Shown here: one piece after another, positions 39,720 through 52,570 of the stretch
Layout: every line of letters begins with the position of its first letter
Position numbering within the stretch: the stretch's first letter is position 1
DNA from: Glossina fuscipes
Lineage: Eukaryota; Arthropoda; Insecta; Diptera; Glossinidae
DNA length: 64,000 nt
Direction of reading: 5' to 3'
Assembly: GCF_014805625.2 (NCBI RefSeq)
Contig: NW_023998415.1
Location: forward strand, 37,762,174-37,826,173
Translations under genes and position numbers: made by a program
Notes under the pieces: model-generated
Told to the model about the DNA's origin: nothing
What the model saw: only the letters and a program-made list of their open reading frames with translations
Databases searched by the model: none

Positions 39720-40380
39720 AGTAAGGAAAACAATTCAAGTATTAGTAGCTTTACCGTTAGTTCTGAGTCTTCAAATTCTTCCAGTGTTTGGCTTGAGTTG
39801 CTGTGATTAATTGCAGAAGCTGTCGGTGCTGCTATTGTTATTGTTATGGCCGGTGCAACGTTCGTCTGTGATGGATCCCTTAGTACGTTTTCCAGGCCGC
39901 TGCTAGGTTCTTCGTTTGTTCGATTTAATATTTGAACTAGCTGGCGTTTTTCTTCTTTTCATTGCGGCTTAAGGTACGGCAACGTTAGATGCGTTTAAGC
40001 TGTTGCTTAATAGTTTCTTCCGTCCGGCTAGGCATTATGCGATTCCTATAATCTCGAACAAGCATATATCGACTCGATATTCCGTTTATCTTTAGGATTC
40101 GTCACTTAAATTTTGTTGTTGGAGTTCTCAATGATTTTCGGAAAAATAATTTGGATGAATATATTCTTCTGTTGTACAATATCAAACTCGTGTTAGATAT
40201 AGCGGATGGACTTTTCAAAAATTTTGATAAACTTTTTAATTTGGCTATGGGTTGGTTGCTGAATATCCGAGCACTGTTAGTATATGTTTGAGTGAATTCA
40301 TCAAGAAGAGTTTTGGAAATTCGCTCGATGTCTTCTATTACTATTAACAACAATTTCTGGTAGATCGTAACATGAGCAAA
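39720..40380 (-). pseudogene. Decayed minus-strand coding remnant, family unknown
   Basis: On the minus strand an 83-codon frame (40353-40102) is followed by MPSRTEETIKQQLKR (about 40035-39990) and, after a frame change, by a stop-free stretch of about 80 codons (39960-39722). That stretch contains RQLVQILNRTNEEPSSGLEN and LEEFEDSELTVKLL. The composition is coding-like but no domain is recognised. A retroelement gag or similar is my guess. Confidence 0.3.
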
Positions 40381-40576
40381 GTTCTACAAGTTTGATAACT
40401 GTAAAGTTTAGAGAATTGTTTTCTAATTGAAATACCTCTGCCTATTTAAAAAATGAGATAATCATAAGTAAAACGTAATTATTATTAATTGAACCAGTCT
40501 GATCAATTTTTAATCGACTCCATATCCTATTACAAGGCGAACGTAAAATCAATGAAATTTTCTCTGGACTGCTACG

Positions 40577-40583
<7 letters not shown>

Positions 40584-40612
<29 letters not shown>
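40584..40612. repeat. Poly-T run
   Basis: About 29 T, followed by TTATTTATTTATTTATT. Confidence 0.9.
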
Positions 40613-40613
<1 letters not shown>

Positions 40614-41084
40614 GTTACAGTTATTTATTTATTTATTTATCTACACATGCAATTCAACTGCACTAAAATGGCAGTCGAGTAGAGTAAGTAGACTGTTAAA
40701 ATAAATAAATGTTAAGTTAAACTTTAGGGTTAGCCCTTTATTTATAGAATAAAAATAAAGAACCTTGAAAAGGTTTACTTGTTCGTAACATGGATTTTGT
40801 TTCTATATAGCAATTTCTGGCCATCACATATGCAATTTCACTAAGGTTTTCGGCTTCACGATATCGAGATGTGGGCCATGCAATTGATCTATGAAGTGTT
40901 TTTTGAACATTTGTGTAGAAGAACAGTTCAGTGTATTATATCCCCCATATAGTGCGATCATATTTTACTGAGAGCTCTATTTGCTTATTTCCAAAAGATT
41001 GAAATTCGTCATCCTCCTGTCATTGCTCACTGTCACTGTTATTTGAAGAATTGCTTCAACCGAATCAAATTTTTTATATGAATT

Positions 41085-41525
41085 TAAAATGTCCAAATAC
41101 TATTACAGAGCGAGTTTTGCCAAGAAATTTCGAAAATTGCAACTTTTCTCTTCATATAATGAATTTTCAAAATAAGTGGACCGATCCGCAACATTTTCAA
41201 TAGCGTTTGTTCTTGTGTCAAAAGACAATTCATTGTATCAAACTTAATCAAAATGTCGCAAAAATTGTGACTTGTGGCTTGAACACAAATTTACATGGGC
41301 AGACTTCAGACGGACAAACGGATGGACAGGCATAGATCAATTCAAATCATGATTCTAAATTAATTGGTATAATAAAAGGTGAATCTATCTTAAGTCCTTT
41401 GGCGTGTTACATACGTCCGCACTTATAACTTATAAAAGAGTATAGTTCGTAGTGAAAATTAGTTCATCGTAGTAAGTTGACAGGGTTCCTAATAGTCGGT
41501 CCGACTATAATTTTCTTACTTGTTT
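41085..41525 (+). mobile_element. mini-me-like repeat, copy 5 (forward, second subfamily)
   Basis: It shares TTTTCAATAGCGTTTGTTCTTG, GGCTTGAACACA, GACGGACAAACGGATGGACAGG, ATAATAAAAGGTG and GTGTTACATACG with the copy at 50085-50800 rather than with copies 1-4. It ends CTATAATTTTCTTACTTGTTT, the inverted counterpart of the AAAACAAGTAAGAA start. Confidence 0.65.
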
Positions 41526-42664
41526 GAGTTACGCTAGTCTTAAAATTAAATGATAAAGATTGTAGTGTTAACGTGCTTGGATATGTGCTCCATGGATAAA
41601 AATACAAATATTTCATCAATAAATATTTACCGCTGAGTGAGTTTATGGTCATATATAATACAACCGCATTTCAATCTCTGCATATTTTTTTCAAAAGTGG
41701 TACTAACGGTGTACCCCAATCAGAATGATTTACTGGTTCAAGAGGGCCTAATTTAATTAAATTATTTAATTTTTGCTTTATATTTGCTTTTCAAATAAGT
41801 CGTAATTTTCCAGATTTAAAGAAAATTGATTTAGCGCTTATTGAACTTAATTTTGGCATAATTAGAAATACTCAGTCCTTCACTACATACTAGACAAATA
41901 GCAGTATTTTCGTTTACTTGATACAATTCATAATAAAAAAAACTGTAAGAGACGGACAGTCAAGAAGTGGAGGTTAGTGTAACGTCGAACGTTAGTGCAA
42001 CGCCGACAACTGATGTACGAATTTGTGCATTTTCTAAATTCTTGGGCTTCGGATATCATCTTTTAAAAATGCTATGGAAAGTAATGTGCAGGAAATGTTC
42101 GTAGCACATGCCATAACGCCGTTCGTCACGTTCATTAACTTTCTAAGCGTGAAAATTCTCAAGTATACCCAAGGATAAAATGTAAAATAGAATAAAAGTA
42201 ATGTGTGCGTGCGAGTATGTGTGTGTGTGTATTTTTGCTAAAAATACGCAGACATTCATTGTTTCAAACTTGCAATCGCAGTATTTGCATGACATTGTTG
42301 GCCTTTCTAACGCTAAATTCTATTATTAAATCCTTTGGAAATGGTTATGCGTATCTGCGTACTAATAAAATCTTCTTCTCGATTATTAGTGCATCTTCTT
42401 TTTGAGTGCATCGTGAACAGTCGGAGATCAAATTATGCAATCAGAGATTAAATATATTATATTTCTTGTCAATTTCATCAATGATAGATAAATTAGACGA
42501 TAAAGTTAATATGCCCGCTTTTTACTTTATTATTGGGTTGATTGTTTTCACTCGTGAAACGAAAACTTGGCATCATTTACAGAATACACTAAAATACCAA
42601 AAATCTAGGCATTTCCGTATAAAATTGCATTTAGGCAACCTATTGTATATAGAATGAGGCAAAA

Positions 42665-42699
<35 letters not shown>

Positions 42700-42969
42700 C
42701 AATTATAGTCGATGGCGTGAATCAAGCAACGCCTATATACGAATTTTCGTTTTATTTACATTGTGTTGTCAGAGACAGCCATTATATAATCATTGCATAA
42801 TTATCGCCTGACATAGGTAAGCGTAATAAATTAATTGCTGGATAAGTTCATTAAAGTTGTGTCAAATGAAAATCATATAAATACTTGCAGAAAGATAAGT
42901 ATATGATCAAGAGTCAAAGATTAATTGAAAAACATGCACATGCAACTTGTTACTGTTGTGTAATGATGA

Positions 42970-43003
<34 letters not shown>

Positions 43004-43784
43004 TAATAATGATAGTGATTATGACGCTAACGGGTACGTTATATACATTATATAAATTGTATACTTACTTGCATTACTAATTATTAATCGATATTGTAGA
43101 ATGCGTTAAAAGAGCATACAATATATGAACATAGGGTTGAAAATTTAATTACACCTCATTAAAATGCTAATAATTCCAATAAGAAATTTTCTGCAAATGT
43201 TCTGCAAACTATAGAAATTCAATCGTGATTCAGATTTTTGATCGATGATATGAAGGACCAAATTCGCATTTTGTCTGCCAACCATTATTATTATTATTTT
43301 TTTTTTTTAGGCTACAGCCTGAAACATGTCTTCACGCGAGCATAACACAATTGATTTGCGATTCATAAACACATACGTATGTAATATTATTTGTTGCACA
43401 CTGTGGCGTATGAATTTTATTTATTCTTTAGGCGACTTGTGTCGACTTAAGAACTAGCGCAACCGAATCGGAATTCATCGTTTCCGGTAGCAGCTATTCG
43501 ATCAATTGCCGCGCAAAGTAGTGCGCGCGTGTTAAATGATTTTGAAAAATATTACCGCGTACTGTGGCATAAAGGTGAGCTCGTGCATTTTGACATACTG
43601 ACGATACAATTGGCCAATGCATTATAAACAATGGAATGTATTGCCAATTTTTGCTGCTAATAAATTGAAGAAAATAAAACCGCATAATCTCTACAACAAC
43701 AACAACAACAACAACAACAATAATTTTTCTCATATTTATGAAGGCATGTAAACACGCGAAATGAAAACAAATTCAAATAAAAAC
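41526..43784. other. Intergenic with simple repeats, no gene seen
   Basis: It holds poly-A (42667-42696), (AAT)n at 42970-43005 and (AAC)n at 43693-43722. Short frames only. Confidence 0.55.
42970..43005. repeat. (AAT)n microsatellite
   Basis: About 11 units of AAT/ATA in otherwise unique sequence. Confidence 0.9.
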
Positions 43785-43839
43785 GAAAACATTATAGTTG
43801 GGCAAGGGCAACCATTAACTATTTTACATCGCTTTGCTA

Positions 43840-43887
<48 letters not shown>

Positions 43888-44795
43888 TAATTCATTTTTA
43901 TACCCATCGCCGAAGGATGAGTGGTATATTCATTTTGTCGAAACGTTTGCAATGCCCAGAAGAAAGCATCAGGAATACCACCACAAAGTATATATATCCT
44001 TCATCAGCATCAAATTCCACATCGATTTAAGCATGTCCGTCTGTCCACGCGTTGTAAACATTCTCTTACTCGCAAATATGAAGCTATCGAGTTTAAATTT
44101 ACCGAAAATATTGAAAGTTCATGAAGGCAGGTTGATATTGAAAATGGGCTATATCGGTTGAAGGACACGCTTACAGCTCTATGTAAAGTTGAAAAAACAC
44201 ATCTATTTTTCAAAAGAAATTAAAAAATTGTTTTTTGCTCATTACTCATAACCTATAGCAAATAAACGTACTTACAATTTAAACGCATATTCTATGGGCG
44301 AGGCTGTAGCGCTTGTGCGAAAAAATGGAAAAAATTGACCATGCCTACTCTATATTATAGTGCATCAAAATTGAATTATTTTTTCAATACCTTTATAACG
44401 CTCAGAAAGAAGCTTCAAAAAGTCTATAAAGTATATAAATTCTTGAACAGTTTCGAATTTGGAATGCACCTAAACATCCGTCCGCTTAGTCGTCTGTCCA
44501 TCGGTCTATGCGCGCAACTTTGTGCTATTTATAGTAAACATTCTCTCGTTAGCGAAAATGAAGATATCGCGTACAAATTTCCAAAAAAATTTGGAAGGAT
44601 ACGCCTACAACACGCACATGCCTATGCTAAGCCTATACTAAAAACTTTTATTTTCAAAGTAGAAAAAATCGGTTGCGGCCATTTCATATTATAGAGCACG
44701 AAAAAATTGTTGTTCTTCTTCTTCTTTTGTGTTTTTAGCATAACAGTGATGGGTATAAAAAAATTCGGTCCCGACCGATAATATGCCAAAAATGA
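43785..44795 (-). mobile_element. mini-me-like repeat, copy 6 (reverse, long, two-unit)
   Basis: It begins AAAACGAAAACATTATAGTTGG, has (TA)n at 43846-43884, then TTTTATACCCATCGCCGAAG and unit 1 (CACAAAGTATATATATCC, TGTCCGTCTGTCC). Unit 2 starts at about 44396 (AACGCTCAGAAAGAAGCTTC, ATAAAGTATATAAATTC). It ends GTGATGGGTATAAAAAAATTC and CCCGACCGATAAT. This is the most complete copy. Confidence 0.75.
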
Positions 44796-45890
44796 TACGT
44801 TGTTTTTCTGCATAACGTGCTTTCCATGAAAACATCTTACGGTGGACGGCACCCATAATGTGAACTGAACTGATGTGATCCGAATTCAGCAAAATGAATG
44901 CCCTGATGAGGATTTTACTATTGTCCATTTCTTTTTTTTTCATCATAAAACCAGTTAGATTAATTAGACCATGTCGCCATACAACGTTTTACTTATCATC
45001 AGAATCCTTATGCATATATCTAAAAAATAGATTTATGCGATCAAAATTTTGTTATGGTTACTTTTGTTAAATTTAATTAACTCTTAGAAGTAAATCTTAT
45101 ACTAATTATTATTAAGAATTAATACAAAGCATATAAGGAGTGGTAACACATGTATACAACTAGCACGGAGGTACACCCATAACCATTAAATATGCAAGTT
45201 GCAAGTGAATCCCAAAGCCATTGCAAATATGCAAAGAGTTGGCAGTCAATAACTGTAAATAATACCAATTAATTTTCAAATCATAGTGAGATTTGAAGAT
45301 TGCAAGTTAATTTAAACGCCGACATAGGCAAAACCCCCGGGTATTAAGCATAGTTGTTTTAATAGACTTTAAAGAGCCCCATGTTGAGATTAAGTTTCAG
45401 TTTCTCCAAACAACTTTGAATAGACTAAACAGCTCGTAATTTTACTTACATTGACTAAGCTCAATGAAAATACAGTGCATAGAGAAGCGATTACAGACCT
45501 TAAAACTTTTCTCGCCCAGTAATGTGGGCGTATCGATAGTACAATTAATTAACTTACTTAAGATGGAAAAACTAAGAATAAATTTATGCTTCTTAAGTGA
45601 CAGATAAGGATAACAGAAGCAAATTATATTCATAAAGAGGCAGAGCGAAAAGCGGCTCCCAACACAAATTCTTAAAATCAAAGAGCAGGAATTGCTTTTG
45701 AACGGATTCTGTTGAGTCCACTTACCATCCATGGGAAGGAGACGACACAACAGACGTCACGGGAAATTCATTGGAGGTAAAAAATTTTTGTCATTACTTC
45801 AATTCGCTAAGATGCTACGATACAGTTATTTTTGACGAGAAATTTTGAAAAGGATTTATTTTACTTAAATAACAATTTTTTTGCAAAAAA
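44796..45890. other. No gene recognised
   Basis: AT-rich sequence with short frames only. A minus-strand frame at 45442-45750 shows no domain and is probably chance. Confidence 0.5.
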
Positions 45891-45894
45891 AGCA

Positions 45895-46130
45895 TAGTCG
45901 CGGAATAGGCTTTGTCTTTGGCCCAAAGCACATCAGGATGCCGATTTTCGTCAAAATACATGAAAAATCGCGGCATGTAGGTTTAGTACAAAGTTACATG
46001 GACAGACGTGAAAAGAATAGATGGAGAAACAAGCTGAAAGCAATTCAAAATTGATGATGTATCTACTCCTGGGTGTCATGAACGTCCGCACAAAATTCAT
46101 GTATACCTTATGTCAAAAATAGTGCAGCAT
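45895..46130 (+). mobile_element. mini-me-like repeat, copy 7 (forward, second subfamily, fragment)
   Basis: It shares GGCCCAAAGCACATCAGGATG, ACATGGACAGACG and GTCATGAACGTCCGCAC-type words with copies 5 and 11. Confidence 0.5.
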
Positions 46131-47234
46131 ATGAATACACCAATATTCATTCATTCGTTCATTTTTATTAGGAAAAATATTTAGAGCAAAACAAAGGTAG
46201 GTCTTGCAAGATTTAAATTCTAAAAATTTCGAAAAATTGATTTCCACATAAGAGAAATACAAAAAGACATTAATTTGAAGGTATGTCTAGTGAAGAAGAA
46301 AACCTTTGGCTTGCTTCCAGCATGTAATAGAGAACCGATAAATCTATAGACAATTGCCTAAGTACGAAAAACGCGGCTTAGGCTGCAATGTCTTTTTACA
46401 TCGACGCTATGTAACGAGGGCGAAAAATTGGTATTACTGTCTTATAATGCGGTTCTTGTACAAGATTGTCGTAATAAGTCAAATGACGCTGACATGTATG
46501 AGTTATTATTCCCGATCCAGTTTACTGGAACTTTTCTTTAAAATGAGTCAAGAGTAAAGCATTGCTAAGATTATCTCCAAATATGCCCAGACATAAGGAT
46601 AAAAAAATTCTTCTCACAAGTGTTCTATATAACGCTGTGCGAATTCATTTAATTTATATTAATTTTGAGTTTCTTTTAAGACGATTTCCAGAAAACCTGC
46701 CATGGGTTTCTATATAACTCGATACAATTTAATTTAATTTGCTTTAGTTATATGCTTCTCTGCTCAATAGAACATATTTCCTGAGTACAATTTATTCCAA
46801 GTTTCATGTAGCTATGGTTTCCGGATAATGAAGCACGAATTATTCGCTTTATAGGAGATTTAATTGTATCAACCATGTCTTAAGTAATCGTGCCATATAG
46901 GTCTGATATGATTGATCGGTAAAAATAATTAATTTGAACTAAATTGAATCGACTGAGAGGAAAAGGCGAAATATTCATAAAAAAACCAAAGCGTTAAATA
47001 TTTGTTCTTCATTTTAAATCGCATTTCAAAAATTTGTAACAACATTAGTGTAACACACGGCTTTACCTTCTTTCCTATGTTGATAGGCTGCAATTCATAA
47101 AAAATATTTAAAATGATATGATTACGTAATTTTACGCGTATCTAACGCCAATTAATGTAAAAACTTATTAATACGATGTCAATGAGCAGAGAATTTTTAA
47201 TAAAAAAAAAAAAAGCATAAACCTAATCACGAGG
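46131..47234. other. No gene recognised
   Basis: AT-rich unique sequence. The frame at 46354-46557 shows no recognisable domain. Confidence 0.5.
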
Positions 47235-47850
47235 TCTAAGTGTCAAACTTCTTATAAGCATCACACAGATTGCATCCAGAGAAAAACAACGAAGGTGATC
47301 CGTTTTGTCGAAACGTTTGCAACGTCCAGTAGGAAGCTTAAGACATCCCACAAAGTTTATATACTCTTGTCCGTCTGTCTGTCCGGCTGTAAAACTTGCT
47401 GTAAACATTCTCTTGGCAGGAAAATTGACGACTATTAACTTTGGCAGAAACATTGAAAGTTCTTGCACGCATGTTGACCCTGAAAATTGGCCAAATTGGT
47501 TAAGGGACACGCCTACAGTGCTATATATACTGGAGACATATATGTTTTTCAAAAGGCATAAAAAATTGTTGTTCTCCTCATTACTCAATTAACTGCAGCA
47601 GATAAATCTAAAAAACTTTGAATGCATACTTAATGGGTAATGCTTAATGGGTTCCTCAACAAAAGAGGAAAAAAAACGACCAAGCTTTTGCTAGTTTGTC
47701 ATAACTTTCTTGCGCAGAAGCAAATATGAAAAACTCCATGAAGTATGTAAATTCTTGGCCATTTTCAAATTCTAAATGCACGTAAGCATGTCCGTCCGTT
47801 TAATCAATGCTTCTGATGATTGCTTCTTATGATAAGCACTTCCAACTAAA
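47235..47850 (-). mobile_element. mini-me-like repeat, copy 8 (reverse, two-unit)
   Basis: Unit 1 is at 47305-47480 (TGTCGAAACGTTTGCAACG, TGTCCGTCTGTCTGTCCGG, a GTCY core) and unit 2 at about 47695-47810 (CATGAAGTATGTAAATTC, GCATGTCCGTCCG). Confidence 0.7.
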
Positions 47851-48729
47851 TAGTATAGAATGGCCAACCATTATATTGTAGATAAATGTATTTTACCCTT
47901 TTTGTTTTAACAATTAAAATCATGTTGCTTCCACTAGCCGTACACTAGTTTAGGGTAAGCATTCTAAATGGCCGTGTTTCACAATAATTAAAATTATTTT
48001 TAAAATTTATTTTCATTGCTTTGTAAATGATTATTAAAGATTACCATAACCGTAGCTGCTGCACATTTGCATGCCCATGAATGATAATTTCGCTTGCAAA
48101 TTATGTTCGTGTCAACAATTTAAAAATGCACATATATTTGTATACGAACACGTTTGAAATAACGAGAGTAAAAAAGCACAACGAAATGATAGTTATCGGT
48201 GATAGATAGCTTTTTTGCATACCCATATTAAAGCAAAAAGAAACAATAAATAATAATAGTCGCCGACAACAACATATTAACTTATGTACACACTTCCACT
48301 TGCGCTCGCATGCTTGCATGCATGAGTCAAATTCGATTTTCTTGTACACTACATCATCGTAAATTACAAACAAATTATAGAACGCCTAACCATATGATTG
48401 TTGGCGTGTTTGTGATAAAAGAAATCGAAATAAGTAAAAAAATTATGTTTGACTGCGATCGAATCTTTTATATCCGGACTATGACTTTTCCCCTAAGAAA
48501 ACTACCCACCGAGGTGTCGCAAGTCACAATTCGCCTTTTTGTGTGTATTTCTTGGGACTTAGAACCTTGTTCTAGAACATATTCAAATTGGAAAGCTTCT
48601 CCGCGATATCAAATTTATTGCAAAGTCATAAACACTCGCAGAAATCCATTGTTTGTTCTCATAACTAGTGCGCAGTCAGTTACAACGCGACAATACGATT
48701 GTAAATTTCGACGCTCAGTAATATAAGAT
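47851..48729. other. No gene recognised
   Basis: A 138-codon frame at 48310-48726 has no recognisable motif and no supporting splice or promoter context. I leave it unassigned. Confidence 0.4.
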
Positions 48730-49000
48730 GGTCTCGGCTGAGTCCAATTTTCCGCTTTTGTGGAGTATTCGTTTTTATTGTGAAACTAAGAAGCAAAGAA
48801 TCCAGAAAGGAGTCTTTCTGTCATGGGTGCAAGAGGTTCCCATCTTTTTGATAAATTGATAATTCGCATAGCGGGAAAAATATTTGCCATAGACCCTATT
48901 CAAATGACCCGATCGGCAGACAGGCAAAATTTGATATTCTCAAGATTCCTTCTAGATATTGCAAACGCCATTGTAGATCAATAAATTCGCATTATTTTAA
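48730..49000 (+). mobile_element. mini-me-like repeat, copy 9 (forward, worn fragment)
   Basis: TCATGGGTGCAAGAG, GATCGGCAGACAGG, TTCCTTCTAGATATTGCAAACG and TTGTAGATCAATAAATTCGC are degraded family words. Confidence 0.4.
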
Positions 49001-49249
49001 TCACTCTTTTGTAAATTCATTAATTAAACACTAACATCATTGAATTGATATATACAACAAATACGAAAATTGTGCTTGGCCTTCGTTAAAGGTATATGTG
49101 CAGAGTTAAAAGAGGAACAATAATTAACGCAACATAATTCTGCAATTGACATGACAATTGAGAAAAAAGTCATTGCAATATCTGCTGTATCTTCCCCCTA
49201 TGTTTCAAATATTCATAAATGACTGTACTTTTGAGTAAAATACAAAGCA

Positions 49250-49885
49250 CTTTTGTTATACACATCTCCGGGTACATTAATTTTATCAGAACGCTTGCAA
49301 CGACCTAAAGAAGGCTGGAAGAGATTCCACTAAGTATGTATGTTCTTGACCAGCATTAACTTCTAAATCGAATTAAGCATATCTTAAGCACAGGTCCACC
49401 TGCCGTAAAGTCTGCCATAAACATTCGCGGAGAGACTCCATAAAGTATGTAAATTCTTGGCCAATTTCAAACTCTGAATCGATGTCTACCTGTTCGTCTG
49501 TCTGTCTGTCCGTTTGCCCAACTGTATAGTATCTGTGGCAAGCATTTTCCCGATCGCAAAAATTAAGATGTCGCCTACAGATTTGTAAAATATATATTGA
49601 AAATTACCCAAACCGGTTAAAGGACACGCCTACAACGCCCGCAGCCGTACACAATAAAAACTGTGAACACCTTTGCTTTTCGTGTGTTTTACTTGTTACT
49701 ATTAAGTGCAGCACATACACCATACAAATTTTCACTTTTATTCTGAAAGTGGAGAAAATCGCCCATGTCCACCCAATATTGTAGAGTATGAAAATTTAGT
49801 TCTTTATCGTTTGTTTAGGACAACTCTGATGAGTATAAAAGATTGGATCACGACCGGATACAATTTTCTTACTTGTTTTTCTTTC
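49250..49885 (-). mobile_element. mini-me-like repeat, copy 10 (reverse)
   Basis: It has two units only about 110 bases apart (CTAAGTATGTATGTTC at about 49329, ATAAAGTATGTAAATTC at 49440), a clean GTCY core (GTTCGTCTGTCTGTCTGTCC, 49491-49512) and the full terminal sequence GACCGGATACAATTTTC followed by TTACTTGTTTT. Confidence 0.75.
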
Positions 49886-50084
49886 ACAGCAAAATATGAT
49901 AAATGGAATGGTTTCTATCGTATTTCACCTACTTTATAATAATAACAAAATGGAAGTAGTGATCTCCTTCGCAGATATTCGATAATATCTATTACAATCA
50001 ATTAAGATTATTTTCATAATTATATCCTAGCTACGTTGTGATGACCAATGAAAAATTGCAGAATGCTTTCATATTTTTAAATGA

Positions 50085-50800
50085 AAAGAAGCAAGAAAAT
50101 TAGAGTCGGGCAAGGCCGACCATTTTCTAACACAATTTCATAATATTTTCGTATGAAATTATTATTAAAGGTCAATTTTCATCTCCACATGTTCAAACTT
50201 GGACTTTTCTGATTTACAAAGGATTAATTTTCGTGAAAATCCTTATTAGGGTAGGATCCAAAAAATACGTCCATATTTGGTATATTTAATTATTTTTTTA
50301 TGTTAAATTACTATTATGATATAATTTTCATTACGAAGCATTGAAAGTTATACCTTTTTGTCGTATGAGAGGAGGTTCGCAAATTGCCTCAGCCGGTTAA
50401 AATTTTTCTTTACAACTTAAAATATCGAAATATTACTATTTATCACCTTTTGCTAAGAAATTTTGAAAATTCCATTTTTTTTCAATATAAGGATTTTTCT
50501 GAATAGGGCGTTATATGGGGAGTGGTCGAAAGAGTGGACCAATTTGACACACTTTCAATAGCGTTTATCCTTGGGTCAAAACATGTTTTTTTGGAAATAT
50601 CTCACAAATTGTGACCCAAAGCTTGAACACAGATATCAGATATCAGACCGGCAGACAGGCTTAGATCAATCCACATTATGATTCTGAATCGATCGATATA
50701 ATAAAAGGTGGGTCTATATTAAGCAATTCTGCGTGTTACATACGATCCTACTAAGTCAATTTACTTTGTACCACAAGTGGTGTAGGGTATAAAGACCACA
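50085..50800 (+). mobile_element. mini-me-like repeat, copy 11 (forward, second subfamily)
   Basis: It begins AAAAGAAGCAAGAAAATTAGAG and GTCGGGCAAGGCCGACC and ends GTGGTGTAGGGTATAAAG. The interior words match copy 5: AGTGGACCAATTTGACAC, TTTCAATAGCGTTTATC, AAAAGGTGGGTCTATATTAAG. Confidence 0.7.
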
Positions 50801-51965
50801 CATCTATTCCTTAGTATGGAATGCACCATGCACGATAAGCATACTATCGTTGATGGAATTGAAATGAATTAAAATTTTCTATATTTATTATACTACTATC
50901 TATTACTTAGTGAGCTCTTATATAGACGCAACGAATACCTACAACGAATGAATGAAATAGCGGGTTAGCAGACTGGCGTGCTAACCAGCTAATCAACAAA
51001 CATGTGCTTTCTTTTGGTTGATTCGATGTAAGCGAATAAAATTAATGGCAATGTTTCACGTAAAATATCGATCTGAAGCGCAACAACAAGCAATTGCGTC
51101 TCTTTATAATGTGCAAAGTCCTCGAAACACACACGCACACATACACACACACAATCGTTTGGAAATAGAAAAGAAAAAAAAAAAGGAAGAAGAAGAAGAC
51201 AAACACCAAAAGCGAAAAATAGTGACAATTTAAATTGCATAAATTATTTCATGCTTTTGTTCCACCAAATACGCGTTTGCGTCGATGAAACCGGATATGT
51301 GTTGATTACCATTATCTAATAAACTTTCCCGGTGCATATGCTTTCATTGGTTATCGTAATTTCCGTTTTCCTACTTTTACGTACAAAGCCCTTGCATAAT
51401 TTTCTTAACCATTTCAGTCTTATCTTAGCCATTCTGTCCTTATATATATGATGTCTGGTTTTTTGACATCATCTGTCTTCGTTCGTTCGTTCGTTCGTTC
51501 GTTCTTATGCCCTACCAAAACCTTAACTTAGTTTTAAAAAACTAATTTTTGCAGGAGAATTAAGACTAATTTGTGTTCATGAGAGAAAATTCTTAAATTA
51601 AATAAAATCTACCTTTCTGAACAAACACTAAATAAGACTTAAATAGTTCCGTAAAAAAATATGCTTGCGTAGTTCCCACAGCCAGTGCTTCTTCACGCTC
51701 ATGATGGCAATGCAAATTGTTAAACCTTCGCAAGTTAACAACGTAATTCAAAGAGGGAAAAAGACGCACCTTTATAAGTGTTTGAGCTTCACCACTGAGT
51801 TTTTTTTTCAAATTCGACCGATAAATACATGGATGGACTATATGTGGATCGCTCGTAAAACATTGTCTTGATAAAATTTCTTTACGTTCGTTTCCCGTCT
51901 TCGAGACAAAACATATCAGTGTATCATATTTCATTACAGTGCTTGCGAACTATTCGTGGAACACA
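50801..51965. other. Intergenic, no gene recognised
   Basis: It contains a (CA)n tract at about 51127-51153 and a (GTTC)n microsatellite at 51478-51505. A 113-codon minus-strand frame (51593-51934) shows no known domain. Confidence 0.5.
51478..51505. repeat. (GTTC)n microsatellite
   Basis: Six or more perfect GTTC units. Confidence 0.9.
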
Positions 51966-51971
51966 AATACT

Positions 51972-52211
51972 TGGGGGGTCGTTAAGTCGTTGCTTTTCAA
52001 AACACTCATAACAATGAAAGTATTTGCCCCAAAAATGCGTAATATAAGGCAATTTATTTTTAGTAAGAAACTTGAATTTTGACTGCACAAGTTTATTAAC
52101 TAATTTCAGGTCCGCCATCATGTTGCAAGCCTGTCAGCAAGTTCTTGCACTCTAAGTATATCTTAAGTAGGGTTACAATTATTCTGAAAACTATTATTAA
52201 TTCTCACAATA
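51972..52211 (-). repeat. 3' LTR of the gypsy element
   Basis: It aligns along its length with 54721-54957: TCGTTAAGTCGTTGC, AATTTATTTTTAGTAAGAAAC, AACTAATTTCAGGTC, TTGCAAG, ACACTCTAAGTAT-type words in the same order. A purine-rich tract (GGGAGG on the minus strand) borders it on the inside. Confidence 0.85.
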
Positions 52212-52570
52212 CCTCCCATCAGTTTCAACTTGGTTCGAAACATATAACTTTGCCGCTGCGAGGGTTGATTACTTCGCGTGTTTCATCTGCTTCTACAGGT
52301 GAATCATCGATTTGCTAAACGACTTTCGCTAGTTTCAATCTATCAGTTGATATGGTTTTTTCTGCCTTTACTTGAATTGCAAAGGTTCTATCAGTCGGTT
52401 TATAAGCTTTTTGGGTCTGAGTGTAAAGGCTTCAATACGTTATCGTTGTTAAAAACACATAGAAATATGTAGTCACGTATATAGTCATTCCATGTCGACT
52501 TACTTTCCTATGTCTGTATGTTTTGCATATTCTCGCAAAACTCTCTCTACCTAGCCGTTATTCGCCGTGT

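Noticed and set aside
42966..43722. Repeat arrays as a CRISPR-like structure
   Set aside because: They are plain trinucleotide microsatellites without spacers, in a eukaryotic genome.
45520..45540. TATCGATA-like DRE promoter element
   Set aside because: CGTATCGATAGTAC matches the core, but no gene or leader is nearby.
48310..48726. 138-codon frame as a gene
   Set aside because: No domain, no conserved motif, no splice or promoter context; it lies between worn repeats.
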